This document shows, one piece after another, positions 30,301 to 42,197 of a stretch of 57,961 bases of DNA. This DNA is from Brugia malayi. Its lineage: Eukaryota; Nematoda; Chromadorea; Rhabditida; Onchocercidae. Numbering within the stretch: position 1 is the stretch's first letter; each line of letters opens with the position of its first letter. A model generated the notes under the pieces. It made no database searches. It was not told the origin of the DNA and saw only the letters and a list, made by a program, of their open reading frames with translations. The stretch spans positions 1 to 57,961 of the forward strand of contig NW_025062300.1 in the NCBI RefSeq assembly GCF_000002995.4, written 5' to 3'. Both the position numbers and the translations under genes were made by a program.

Positions 30301-30890
30301 ACTGATATCACTGCTTAGAATTATTCAGATTAGTGCAGGAAATTTATAAAATAGCCTACCGAACTATGGTTCATAGATTGAATACCACTATCGAAATTGC
30401 TAGACCACATTTGTACACGGAACATCGCATTTGTAGCATTAGAAGGAATATCAGCGTTTCCAGTTGAAGCAGGTTGTTCCTGCTGCTGTTGGTAATGATG
30501 AGAAAGTGGGGGGGAAAGAGGCACCTGAGCAGAACGTGAAGGCATTTGTGATGAAGCAGGAATCGATTGGGCTTGAATTGGAGAAAGACGTGTTGAATTA
30601 CCAATTGTGTTGAAAAGATGTTGTTGTTGAGGAACGGAAGGCCTATCGAGACTCGATTTCGGGGAAACCATCGTACCTATACTGAAATGACGATTCTCAG
30701 CAACTACTTGCATCATATTCGGCATCTGTTCTGCCGGTGAGCAATGAGGTACATAATCCTGCAAAAGATTTTTAAATTTATTTGGTGGAATATATTGAAT
30801 AAAACCGCTCCTTGTATATTAATAGCGTTTATTTATATTTAAATAAATTGCTTATCAAATGAAATAACTAACGTGAGGTGAACTATTCAT
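24318..30890 (-). CDS. Beta-catenin / Armadillo protein, 17 exons, three frame breaks
   Basis: Adhesion and Wnt-signalling scaffold. Exons (minus): 30890-30873, 30758-30360, 30040-29834, 29618-29475, 29200-29067, 28895-28688, 28035-27873, 27701-27498, 27190-27038, 26811-26674, 26477-26382, 26296-26132, 26027-25949, 25731-25399, 25111-24974, 24783-24678, 24487-24318. Phases agree throughout if three local breaks are allowed for, giving about 946 residues. Armadillo repeats are recognisable, for example SQRLIISTLECIRNMSD, CTGILSNLLANN and LNRSALGLIHELSSQ. The Gln/Ser-rich N-terminus carries FDSGIQS, fitting the DSGxxS beta-TrCP phosphodegron of signalling beta-catenins, so it is closer to BAR-1/Armadillo than to HMP-2. 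The tail is Gln/Asn/Ser-rich and lacks the usual DTDL ending. Breaks: one base short in exon 7 (about 27910), a 14-bp insertion in exon 8, one extra G in a G5 run (25686-25690) in exon 14. The start codon is tentative. Confidence 0.88.
27560..27597. repeat. Perfect 17-bp inverted repeat inside beta-catenin exon 8
   Basis: tcaaaacacgatacaaa, four bases (gctg), then tttgtatcgtgttttga. One arm belongs to the expected coding sequence (...ALYRVLI); the other supplies about 14 extra bases that break the frame. It looks like a fold-back templated insertion or a local read error. Confidence 0.9.
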
Positions 30891-31845
30891 TGCACTGACC
30901 TCACTGCTCGACCTCCAAAATGAAGAATTGCATTTTAAAATAGCTATATTTAAATATAAACATATTAAAGTTTGAAGATGTACTGCTTAAGTGACAAACT
31001 GTTATCATATATTCCATCATATCGCAGGAAGAGCGCTTGTTCTTTATTAGTTCGAATTTCGAGCAAATTCAAATTGAATCCAAATTCAAACTGATTGAAA
31101 TTTAAAATAGAAGCAACAACACCGTAGAAGGATCGCCACCTACGGTGTGGTCTACTTGATATACTGTTCATTTGTCCTTGACATTATATCTGCACAATAA
31201 AGTGATCTGTTTCATATCATCATTATCACCATCTCCCACCATTTTTGTTCCTATCCATCAACGCTTCTTTCTTCATTTGATTTCATAGGCCCATAATCCG
31301 GAACCAAAACTCCATCTCTATTTCTCCTCCCTCTTTATTATCTTGCCTCATAATATTTATAGTTTTATCAAAACCTTTGCAAAAGAAGCTTCCCGCAACT
31401 TTCCCCACATTTTAAGTTGGAAGAAAAACCATGATGTGCTTATAGCAATTCTAACAAATCATGAGATACTAGCAGTGCAACTAGAAATCTTAAGCAAGAA
31501 AAGTTTCTAGCTCTCTTGACTAATATATATAGCATCAACGGGAATTATAATTCAGTCAAATTAATCCTCGAGTAAATTTGTACTAATATTACTAAAGATA
31601 AAAAACAAGTTACTGTTTATAACTTAAAAAAAAAAAAAATAGGAAACTTAAAAAATAGAACTGATAAGGTTTAAGGAATCTTGAACGTTAAAAAAAAAAA
31701 TCTTAAGAATAAAACATCAAGAGGAAAAAAAAAAGCAAAAACATGACAAATTTCTTAAAAGCATCGTAAGAATAGGCTAGGGAACTTTTTAGAACGAACA
31801 GAGAAAGGGGATGACACATAATAAGAATCAGTAGTCGCTGTAGCC
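30891..31845. other. Region upstream of beta-catenin
   Basis: AT-rich, presumably with the beta-catenin promoter and the 3' UTR of the gene that ends at 31846. Just upstream of the chosen ATG the frame remains open for some codons (..SSSEVSA before MNSS), so the true N-terminus could be longer. A pyrimidine-rich patch on plus (31205-31345) shows no clear feature. Confidence 0.5.
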
Positions 31846-31973
31846 TCACATATCATCCAAAACTGAACCAATCCCTGGAGCACCAACATCACTATCACTA
31901 TTGCTGTCACTACCAAGGTTAAAAATTGAACTCTTTCTATTTCTACCACTATACCCATCCTGCCAAACCCGAT
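31846..31973 (-). CDS. Probable terminal exon of an unidentified gene
   Basis: After an acceptor (TCATTTTAG) the minus strand reads open for 41 codons and ends with TGA at 31848-31846. The peptide contains RVWQDGYSGRNRKSSIFNLG followed by an acidic Ser/Asp-rich stretch (SDSNSDSDVG) and ends SVLDDM. Base composition and the Ser/Asp/Gly bias stand out from the AT-rich surroundings, which argues for real coding. The first two bases complete a codon begun in an upstream exon that must lie to the right; I could not find it with confidence in 31974-36676. It cannot be an internal exon of the beta-catenin gene because of the stop. Function unknown. Confidence 0.5.
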
Positions 31974-34900
31974 CTAAAATGATTAATGATTCTGAAATTC
32001 CTTGACGAACAGACTGTCTCACTTTTGCTTACTAGAGCTTTTAAAACAACTTTTTTCTACCCTTATTTCGAGTCAAAATTTTATTAAAAAACTTGAAAGC
32101 ACATTTGTCTATATGCCAATGACATATTAACTAATTAATTTAAATGGTGTTTAGCATATCAGAAAAAACTAAATGACTGTTTTTATTGAATTCATGAAAA
32201 TGGCAATTTCGATGTAATTATAAAAACAAATTTTACAAACTGCTGAAACTCCGGGATAACAATCTTTACACTCTCATATAAACAGAACACTTGTATTCCA
32301 TCTCACACAGAAACAAAAACAAATATTCGTTTCAGAATACTTCAGAAAATTTTAATTGGCAAAAAAAAAGAGCTATGCTTCATGAAACATTTAAATGTTA
32401 AAGGCATCCTACTACATTTGCCAGTTATGCACAGAAGGGATTAGGTACTGAGAACCTTGTCCGAATACATCCTTATTATAAATCTACTTTGAAGTAAAGT
32501 TAGATCAGTCTGCACAAAATGACTGACTGGCAACATTTAGAAAAAGAAGTCAACAAGAAAACTTATTTTAAATTTATTATAATCTTGGAAACAAATTTAA
32601 CAAATGTACAATTATTTAAATTTGATTATAAATATTAACTATTCTTATTAATTCAAGGCATCAAAATGACATAGATCTGAAGTAGTGAACCAACTACAAC
32701 GACTCCACTTCCTCTCTTTGTTTTAACATTTTAAATTTATCTTTTGAAAAATGTTTCCCTACAGGTAGTGAAAAAGAAAAAGAAAAAAAACGACAACGAA
32801 GAATGACAGTGTCAGTGAATTATTGTACATATGTGGCAGAAAGGAAGAAAAGAAGAATGATGAGGAAGAAACTAAGGTAGAAGGGAGAGGGAATAGAATC
32901 ATTTTACAAAGAGCAATAGATTAACACTTTAAAGAAAAGCAATTAAATAAAGGAGAAAAAGGTATGTTTTGGATGGAACACTGCATGTCTCTCTCTCCTA
33001 TCCTAACTCTTTCTCTGTTTCCTGAACATCAACGTGTTAATGTGAACATATAAATATTTTTACACAACAACGGCAAAAAAAAAAAACAATACTGCATAAT
33101 GCACCATTCCAACATCGTTTTTAAAATAATCAACCTCTTCACTTACTAAGTCATTTATTATCGTCCGACTGACAGGTTCATTTATTCACTAATCAAATAA
33201 TTAATTAATTGAGTAATAACCTAACTCGTTACACATATTTTTTACTGATCAGCCAGTGAGGAACTAAACTATTAGTTGATATTCTAAAGCAACATAATAA
33301 TAACCCATCAATGCTTCTCTTACTGATAAAGACCACCAAATGATCCATAAAATTGATAACAGAGCTACGATTTTTATATTTGATTGCCAAATAAATGAAA
33401 AGTTCAATATAAATCAGAATTGAAGGGAGAACTATCTTTTAAACTGAAGATAATTTTCAGTTACATAATCGAAAAAAAAATCTGAAAGGGAAATAGGAAA
33501 GGAAAGTAGGGGCGTGTGAGCTAAATTTTAAGGAACTAAAAATTTTGAACAGCTATCAGTAATTCTACAGATTTTTCAAATGATAAGAGAAGTACGAGTG
33601 TAGAAATGTATCCCAAATTCCCACGCTTTTTGCCTTTCTTTTCTTTTCTCTGTATCATCCTTCAATTTGCATAAAGTTGATATAAGGCTTTTCTAACAAT
33701 TGTTTAATGCTACCCGCAATCAAAAAAAATAGTTCAAAAAACCAACACACATTGAAAAGAAAAAGAGAAAAACAGCCGACTTATGCGGAAGCATAGTACG
33801 TCGCACTTCCCCTATTTTTGCTCTCACATGAAAATGGAAAAGCTAGCATGCATAATTCTTTCTATACATACGCACATCTTTTTCTTATTCCTCTACTCTG
33901 AATGTTTCAAGAAATATACAGTTTTGAAGCTAGAAAAAAAGATTGATATTACTAAAAGCGAAAAATTTCGAAAATATAAATGCGAAAATGATTTCAGTGG
34001 GAAAAAATTTCTTCAAACTTCAATATAAGATAATTACTTGTGTTCACCATCAGCATCATTAGTAAAACGTTAAATGCAAAACTCAACAATTGATTAGATT
34101 TTAGTTTTCAGATTTTCCAATTGTCGTTACAATGACAAATGAAATATTGACATTCACTACTTCTCAAAAGTGTTCCATAACTTTCTTGAATTGAAATTTT
34201 TTAAATACTTCACACTTTTCATATTCATCTAACACTTTTCGTTGCAATTAAAATCAAAGATTAAATAATAGGTTGATAAAATGCTTTCAAATTTGGACAT
34301 TTAAAAAACGAAATTTAAGTTTTCATTTGCAGAAATAAGAAACGACAAAAAAGTTAAAGACAAAGTTCAAAAAAAAAAAAAAAAAAAACTCACCAAATGC
34401 AATTACTGTTCATGTAAATTCTATGAAAATTAATGCCGTAATTAACATAGTATTGCCGAGAGAAAGTTAAGTCTTAAGCAATGATGTTTTCTGTTAGGCA
34501 TAATGAACTATTTTCCTGATTTATTCCCTTATTAATATTTATTTGAATATTGATTTAACATCCATTAAGTGGCAATGTTACTTTTTTATTTCTTTCAGCG
34601 AATCTTCTGTATGGAAAAATGAAATATATCAAATACATATGAAAACAATAAACAGTGGTAACTGCAAACATTAATAAAAACAAGGAGTATGTTTTTTTTA
34701 ATGAAAATAAGAAATGATCAAAAATAACAATCGAAATTATTCCCATAAATCATTAAGTATAGATTAATTCAAAAGCTTACTTCTGAAGAAGAAAAAGGAT
34801 GTTCAACTTAAGATCACGAAATTCCTCATAAAACGGACAACTCCGATGGATGAAACAACTGTTAATATATGATGAAATAATTGTATCACTGCGACTTCTA

Positions 34901-36676
34901 ATTCAGCTAATTATGAAAGCTGTCGGCACTCACACAATCAATCAAACGAATCAAAACAATAAATTTGACAATAATGCAACAACTGCTAGAACAATATTCG
35001 ATTCCTAGGTTAGTATACGTTAATAACTATTTCTTATTCCACATACGAAATGATCCATATGCGATTCCTATAAGAGCTCACTGATAGCTTATTCGATGTA
35101 TCACTAGATCCACTTTCGATAATAGGCCTATAAGCTTAGTAGCATGTTTTGATTCAATATTAATCGTTCCATCGTTGCTTTTATTCGAAAAGTATTTAAT
35201 TCATTCCATATCTTACTCTGATAGCAGTTGATCTTACTCATTTCACATCTTATTCTAAAAGTTAAAAAATTCGCATCTAAAAAATGTTCCAGTAAAGAAA
35301 TATTAAAGTGCGACATGAAATCAATGGAAATTACCGTAGCAAAAGAAAATATAAAGAGCTTAGAAAATTACACTCATCTTAAATAACAAAAGTTAGCATC
35401 TTTATCTAACCAAAAACTTTAAACTTTAAATGAACAACAATGAAAAAGTAGTCAATAAGTAGACAACCTCAATATCACCGGAGAATTTTAGTTTCGCTGA
35501 TTCATTTTTAGAAAAAAGATACTGTAGGTTCTTTAGCGTCATCGAGCGTAATCTGCAAGTAAAAATTCCTTCAGAAATGTGCTTGTTTTCATTTCAAAAT
35601 AGGTGAGTTTAAGAGCATATGAAATCCTAGAAAATCAAAAGGTTCATGAAATAGCTAGACATGATATTCTGGGATTCTGCAGAATGAATGTACATGTCAA
35701 ATGAAGATTAAACACCTGAAAATTTCCTTTCCTTATTCAAATAATATTTGCTTAATCATGAAGAGGAAACAGAAAATATAACAGAAAAAAAAACTCACAA
35801 TAACAATTAGATTGAACAACCGACAGAAAGAAAAAAATTAAAAAAAAAGGAAAAAAAAAATAAAAAACTCTTAATGTAACAACATACTAAGAGGAAATAC
35901 AATAACCAGAAGAGTAAGGAAATGCAAGCAGAAATGTTAAAGATACTTGCAGTCGTTTAAAGACGTGATTTAAATCATAGGCTTTACCAAATGTCTTATT
36001 TTAAGTCAAGCCAGGCTTTAAAAAGAAACTCCATTAAAAATTCACGTTAAATTAACGAGCAATTTAGAAGTTCCTGTGAAGAAAAAAAAGCTATCTTATA
36101 AATTTAAAAAAACTAAACTTTGTTTTCTGTTGAAAATGCTATTATTTGGGAATGATTTTACTTTGTATATTATCATTCTTGCTATCTCATTCTTAGTCTC
36201 TGACACAACTTACTTACACTTTAATGACGAAGTGAATATTGCAAATTGTGTCAAACACTAAAGAAAGCAATCCTTAATCTCAGTCGCCTTTTTCTGGCTA
36301 CTTATTAGTATACAAGTTTTGAATAACACTTCCAAGACTTTATTAATCTCATACTTCCACTTCCGGAGAAGTTCCATTGTCCATCTGCACATTATCGAGG
36401 TTGTTGATCTAAGCTGGATGTAGGTGTAAATGCGTGTAATAGAGGAATATAATAATTCCTCTATTAGCAGAACCAATAGTACAATTCTTCATAGAGAGCG
36501 TTCTTGGTAATACATAATTCCTCCCAAAAGAATTATCAAGTCTTCTACAATCCTCAAAATGTATTCGAAAAATTTTTAAATTTTCACTGTTATCACTCAA
36601 GCGAGCTGCGGCCGTATTATTCACTTGTTATTAGGGACGACACTTGGTTGAACGGTCATTTTCGATTTCTTTTTAG
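31974..36676. other. Long AT-rich region between unknown exon and rpl-7A
   Basis: No gene firmly recognised in 4.7 kb. It should contain the missing 5' exons of the gene ending at 31846 and the rpl-7A promoter. Two minus-strand segments have splice-like borders and open frames, 35552-35468 (28 codons) and 36408-36355 (18 codons), but their phases do not join each other or the terminal exon, so they are not called. A homopolymer A run lies at 34370-34388. A short palindrome (tagaggaat / attcctcta) lies near 36438-36462. Confidence 0.5.
36668..36676 (+). promoter_or_regulatory. Probable spliced-leader acceptor of rpl-7A
   Basis: tctttttag, a good nematode 3' splice site, is followed after 18 bases by the ATG. 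With no obvious upstream exon, this is most simply a trans-splice acceptor, as expected for a nematode ribosomal-protein gene. An ordinary 5' UTR intron is the alternative. Confidence 0.6.
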
Positions 36677-36694
36677 GTTTCCGTTGCTGTGGGA

Positions 36695-38608
36695 ATGGTA
36701 TGTTTTTTTTTTTTCTTTTCTTTTTCGAATATTTTTTGATTTTGTTATTGGCACTTTTGTCACAGTCTTGAAATGATAATTTTCCATCACTTTTGTACAT
36801 TTTATCATTACTTGGTGTGGTGTTTCCCTTTTGAGTAGTTCTTTTTCTTTTTTAAAAATTTTTTAACCAATGACCTACTAAATGTTGAGAAAATACTACC
36901 CTTTGTCCTCTCAATCACCATTTATCAGAACTACTAGCAGTTATAGTTTGAGTACGAACTCAAACAATGGTAACCTTTTAATTCCAGAAAACCATTTTTA
37001 TGATCTTTACCATATTTTGGCCTTGAGTTTGTTTACAGCCTTCAAAGAAAATTATCAAGAAAAGAGTGGCTCCTCCGCCGTCGATGGTCAGGAAATCGGA
37101 AATAACAAAGAAGGAACAAAATCCTCTATTCGAGAAACGACCACGTAATTTTTCAATAGGTGTGGATTTTGATAATTAGAGGAAGATGATCTCTTGTATG
37201 AAGAATCGAGAAATTGATGGTCTTGTCTTTTTTCAGGCCAGGACATCCAGCCAAAACGAGATCTAACTAGATTTGTGCGATGGCCCAAATATATTCGTTT
37301 ACAACGTCAGAAAGCTGTTTTGATGAAACGCTTAAAAATTCCACCACCAATTAATCAGTTCCGTACAACACTTGATAAACAGACAGGTAAGTTCTGCACT
37401 GTTTAGTGTTTTCGATGTTTACTATTTCTGGAAGTCAAAAATGTTGTTTTCCTACTGTACCATTTCTTTTCACTTCAGAGCATCTGTTTTTATCATCGTC
37501 CAGGTTTGATCTGATAGGAAGGAAAAGATCTTATTTGATAGTGTTTAAAATTAAAAAAATGTTGTAATAGCTATAATATTTCTTTGTATTTTTTTTTTTT
37601 TTTTTTGTAAAAAAAATATTATAGTAACTGGTTGGCTTCTGAGATCTGGGCTTAGCAGAACCAAAAAAAAAAAAGATATAAAAGAAATTCTTTTCGGTTT
37701 CTGATTTCTCTCAATTAATATTTTGCAGCTACGCAGTTGTTCCGTTTGGTAGATAAATATCGTCCAGAAATGAAGCACCAGAAGACGGAGCGATTAAGGG
37801 CGCGAGCGGAAGCTCGGACTGCAGACAAAAGTGAAGAAGTAATAAAGCGTCCGTCAGTGGTTCGTTCGGGTGTAAACCAAGTTACGAAGCTCGTAGAACA
37901 AAAGAAGGCACAGTTGGTTGCTATTGCGCATGATGTTGAACCTATTGAAATTGTCCTTTTTCTTCCAGCTCTTTGCCGTAAATTCAAAGTGAGTTTCAGA
38001 CATTTAATAATTTCTTCATTGGTCTAATTTCATCATTTTCTTTTTAGTAATATATTTATTTGCAAACCTCGAAAGTAAACTCTCTGTACAATTTTACAGG
38101 TACCATATTGTGTTGTCAAAGAGAAGGCACGTCTTGGCCAAGTTGTTCATCGAAAGACTGCCTCTTGTATTGCTATCGTTGATACAAATCCGTAAGTGAA
38201 AGTCTATTTCTCCCATTCTAATACAAAACTCAGTGCACAAAGTTTTAAAAAATTATTAAAATGCCTACAGCTCGATAAAATTCATCATAAGTCCATACGC
38301 TTGTCGTCCAGCATGGAACCAAATGTGCATCTCCACTTCGTTACATATTTCATATCCAATTGTAACAACTTTGGATAAATTTTATAAACGCCTTTTGGGA
38401 GATTTTGATATCGTTCTTTGATATTGAAATTTGTAGTGAAGATAAGGTAGCTTTATCGAAACTGAAGAACACAGTGATAGCGAATTATAATGAACGCGCT
38501 GATGAGATCCGAAAGCATTGGGGAGGTGGTATTATGTCAACCCGTTCACAGGCAAAGAAAGCATGGATTGAAAGAGCACGAGCTAAAGAATTCGCACAAA
38601 AAGTTTAA
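36695..38608 (+). CDS. rpl-7A: 60S ribosomal protein L7a (eL8), complete, 265 aa
   Basis: Component of the large ribosomal subunit that binds rRNA. Exons: 36695-36697 (the ATG alone, directly before a GTATGT donor), 37039-37159, 37237-37386, 37729-37988, 38100-38191, 38437-38608; 798 nt, 265 residues plus stop, the same length I recall for C. elegans RPL-7A. Recognisable family blocks in order: [86 protein letters not shown]. All splice sites are GT..AG and phases close exactly. AATAAA lies 44 nt beyond the stop. Exons 4-6 with their introns and 3' flank are repeated downstream at 39918-42430. Identification is secure. Confidence 0.97.
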
Positions 38609-38651
38609 ATGGCTTGCTTCGTGTTTCTTTTCTTTTTTTAATCACTATTAA

Positions 38652-38657
38652 AATAAA
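38652..38657 (+). terminator. Poly(A) signal AATAAA for rpl-7A
   Basis: AATAAA within attaaaataaaattg, 44 nt after the stop codon; conserved in the duplicated copy near 41167. Confidence 0.7.
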
Positions 38658-39683
38658 ATTGTTGATTTAGTGAGTATCCAATTCAAATAATTTTGTCGTA
38701 AAACTTTACGTCATTCATCTGAAAGGTCATCGTTCCCATAAATCTGATTAGAGCTTTCATTTGAGACAAAAAATGAGTTTTATGAAGTAATGATGGAAGT
38801 TATGCTCTCCGTGCCTGATGCTTGTGGGCAGGAAGGGGTGAGTTTCAAAATAGTTTTTCCTGTCATTGAAGTAAAAAACTGAGGCAAATATTTCATTAAT
38901 ATGCTAAAGATATGTACAATATTTAAACTTTATTCAGTGATCAGCCATTTTCTATTGTTTCGAGCACATCTTTTGCGATCAGTATCATACTGCATAGCAA
39001 ATTTCGCTCCAGAAATTAGCTGACTCTGGATACTTTTTCCAGTAATAGCGTAGTCCTTTTATCGTTAGCGTTTTTCTCACGTACAATCGGCTAATTTAAA
39101 GAAACGGCTACATCAAGTCATTCAGAAATACTACCATATCATTCCTAACTTGTAGGATTTCCGAACAGAATCCCATTGTTCCATTCAGGTATCTTAAACA
39201 AAACAAAATAAATGTTTCCAGACAAAAGGACGATCACTTTAAACATTTAAGAATTGATTCTACACAAATAGGATTAGCGTTGTCAACAAGACAAACTTCA
39301 AGTAGTAGCAAAATTCTAATATGCATAATGATTCAGTTTGTAATACTAAATATTGAAATATAGAAATTTTAAATTATAATATCAAATATTTATTTTAATA
39401 ATGATGCTGTAAAACTGAATAAATTCAGAAAGGAAAAGACTAATATATCACAATCTCGTTTTGAAACTTAATTTAATGTTACAATTTAAATAATGGATCA
39501 ATTTCAAACCAATGTTAGAATATCAAAAATTCATAATCGCTGCAAATAGCATGAGTAACACATGAAATACATTTAGATATTTCATTTATGCAAATTTGTT
39601 CGCCTTGTGATATTCATTTACCGCACTAAATGCATCGATGACCAGTGATATGATATATTCGTGAATACATATATCTTCGTGAA

Positions 39684-39917
39684 TAACAATTCATGTATGT
39701 ATGATATTGACATATATGCAATCGTGATTCACAAAACATAGATGTATGATACTCAGACATACACAATCGTGATTAACAATTGATGTAGGTATGATACTCA
39801 GACCGTTATTCACAATTCATGAATGTATGATACTCCAACACATACACTTGTGATTAACAGTTCATGTGTGCATGATACTCAGACATATGCAATCGTGATT
39901 CATCATACATACATACA
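39684..39917 (+). repeat. Minisatellite, ~45-bp unit, block 1
   Basis: Degenerate direct repeats built on atgatactcagacatatac and aatcgtgattcac. About five units. It ends exactly at the duplication junction. Confidence 0.85.
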
Positions 39918-40242
39918 TTTAGTGTTTTCGATGTTTACTATTTCTGAAGTCAAAAATGTTGTTTTCCTACTGTACCATTTCTTTTCACTTCAGAGCATCT
40001 GTTTTTATCATCGTCCAGGTTTGATCTGATAGGAAGGAAAAGATCTTATTTGATAGTGTTTAAAATTAAAAAAATGTTGTAATAGCTATAATATTTCTTT
40101 GTATTTTTTTTTTTTTTTTTGTAAAAAAAAATATTATAGTAACTGGTTGGCTTCTGAGATCTGGGCTTAGCAGAACCAAAAAAAAAAAGATATAAAAGAA
40201 ATTCTTTTCGGTTTCTGATTTCTCTCAATTAATATTTTGCAG

Positions 40243-41123
40243 CTACGCAGTTGTTCCGTTTGGTAGATAAATATCGTCCAGAAATGAAGCACCAGAAGAC
40301 GGAGCGATTAAGGGCGCGAGCGGAAGCTCGGACTGCAGACAAAAGTGAAGAAGTAATAAAGCGTCCGTCAGTGGTTCGTTCGGGTGTAAACCAAGTTACG
40401 AAGCTCGTAGAACAAAAGAAGGCACAGTTGGTTGCTATTGCGCATGATGTTGAACCTATTGAAATTGTCCTTTTTCTTCCAGCTCTTTGCCGTAAAATTC
40501 AAAGTGAGTTTCAGACATTTAATAATTTCTTCATTGGTCTAATTTCATCATTTTCTTTTTAGTAATATATTTATTTGCAAACCTCGAAAGTAAACTCTCT
40601 GTACAATTTTACAGGTACCATATTGTGTTGTCAAAGAGAAGGCACGTCTTGGCCAAGTTGTTCATCGAAAGACTGCCTCTTGTATTGCTATCGTTGATAC
40701 AAATCCGTAAGTGAAAGTCTATTTCTCCCATTCTAATACAAAACTCAGTGCACAAAGTTTTAAAAAATTATTAAAATGCCTACAGCTCGATAAAATTCAT
40801 CATAAGTCCATACGCTTGTCGTCCAGCATGGAACCAAATGTGCATCTCCACTTCGTTACATATTTCATATCCAATTGTAACAACTTTGGATAAATTTTAT
40901 AAACGCCTTTTGGGAGATTTTGATATCGTTCTTTGATATTGAAATTTGTAGTGAAGATAAGGTAGCTTTATCGAAACTGAAGAACACAGTGATAGCGAAT
41001 TATAATGAACGCGCTGATGAGATCCGAAAGCATTGGGGAGGTGGTATTATGTCAACCCGTTCACAGGCAAAGAAAGCATGGATTGAAAGAGCACGAGCTA
41101 AAGAATTCGCACAAAAAGTTTAA
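40243..41123 (+). pseudogene. 5'-truncated rpl-7A copy (exons 4-6 only)
   Basis: Exons 40243-40503, 40615-40706 and 40952-41123 repeat rpl-7A exons 4-6. There is no copy of the ATG exon or exons 2-3 and no evident promoter. Exon 4 has one extra A before the donor (CRKIQ instead of CRKFK), which shifts the frame into exon 5. As an independent gene it is dead; it could be used only as an alternative 3' end spliced from exon 3 of the intact gene, and the extra base would spoil that too unless it is a sequencing error. Confidence 0.85.
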
Positions 41124-41990
41124 ATGGCTTGCTTCGTGTTTCTTTTCTTTTTTTAATCACTATTAAAATAAAATTGTTGATTTAGTGAGTATCCAATTCA
41201 AATAATTTTGTCGTAAAACTTTACGTCATTCATCTGAAAGGTCATCGTTCCCATAAATCTGATTAGAGCTTTCATTTGAGACAAAAAATGAGTTTTATGA
41301 AGTAATGATGGAAGTTATGCTCTCCGTGCCTGATGCTTGGGCAGGAAGGGTGAGTTTCAAAATAGTTTTTCCTGTCATTGAAGTAAAAAACTGAGGCAAA
41401 TATTTCATTAATATGCTAAAGATATGTACAATATTTAAACTTTATTCAGTGATCAGCCATTTTCTATTGTTTCGAGCACATCTTTTGCGATCAGTATCAT
41501 ACTGCATAGCAAATTTCGCTCCAGAAATTAGCTGACTCTGGATACTTTTTCCAGTAATAGCGTAGTCCTTTTATCGTTAGCGTTTTTCTCACGTACAATC
41601 GGCTAATTTAAAGAAACGGCTACATCAAGTCATTCAGAAATACTACCATATCATTCCTAACTTGTAGGATTTCCGAACAGAATCCCATTGTTCCATTCAG
41701 GTATCTTAAACAAAACAAAATAAATGTTTCCAGACAAAAGGACGATCACTTTAAACATTTTAAGAATTGATTCTACACAAATAGGATTAGCGTTGTCAAC
41801 AAGACAAACTTCAAGTAGTAGCAAATTCTAATATGCATAATGATTCAGTTTGTAATACTAAATATTGAAATATAGAAATTTTAAATTATAATATCAAATA
41901 TTTATTTTAATAATGATGCTGTAAAACTGAATAAATTCAGAAAGGAAAAGACTAATATATCACAATCTCGTTTTGAAACTTAATTTAATG

Positions 41991-42178
41991 TTACAATTTA
42001 AATAATGGATCAATTTCAAACCAATGTTAGAATATCAAAAATTCATAATCGCTGCAAATAGCATGAGTAACACATGAAATACATTTAGATATTTCATTTA
42101 TGCAAATTTGTTCGCCTTGTGATATTCATTTACCGCACTAAATGCATCGATGACCAGTGATATGATATATTCGTGAAT
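41991..42178 (+). repeat. Inverted repeat, left arm (188 bp)
   Basis: Begins ttacaatttaaataatgg and is the reverse complement of 42491-42678 with only a few mismatches (for example taccgc/gcggaa and tcataatcgc/gcgattataa). The spacer is 312 bp of minisatellite and TA repeat. This arm is also present in duplication unit 1 (about 39476-39663); the right arm is not. Confidence 0.88.
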
Positions 42179-42197
42179 ACATATATCTTCGTGAATA

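Larger units (their letters stand above)
37402..39917 (+). repeat. Tandem duplication, unit 1 (rpl-7A intron 3 to minisatellite)
   Basis: Starts at tttagtgttttcgatg in intron 3 of rpl-7A and ends in a minisatellite at catacatacatacat. Unit 2 follows directly at 39918. Apart from one-base homopolymer differences the units match closely, except in the minisatellite. 38658-39683 is AT-rich 3' flank with no gene seen. Confidence 0.93.

Noticed and set aside
33783..34028. 81-codon plus-strand frame with a hydrophobic segment
   Set aside because: AT-rich composition, no splice or family support; expected by chance over 58 kb.
35468..35552. Possible minus-strand exon of 28 codons (LRSMTLKNLQYLFSKNESAK...)
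   Set aside because: Good acceptor (TTGCAG) and a GT donor, but phase does not join any neighbouring candidate and length is within chance; left uncalled.
36349..36408. Possible minus-strand exon or C-terminus reading INNLDNVQMDNGTSPEVEV
   Set aside because: Has an acceptor and either a stop or a GTATGA donor, but it lies very close to the rpl-7A start and no upstream exon fits; too weak to call.
31974..36676. tRNA or other small RNA genes
   Set aside because: No cloverleaf or box A/B pattern that I could recognise by eye; a tRNAscan or Infernal run would be needed.
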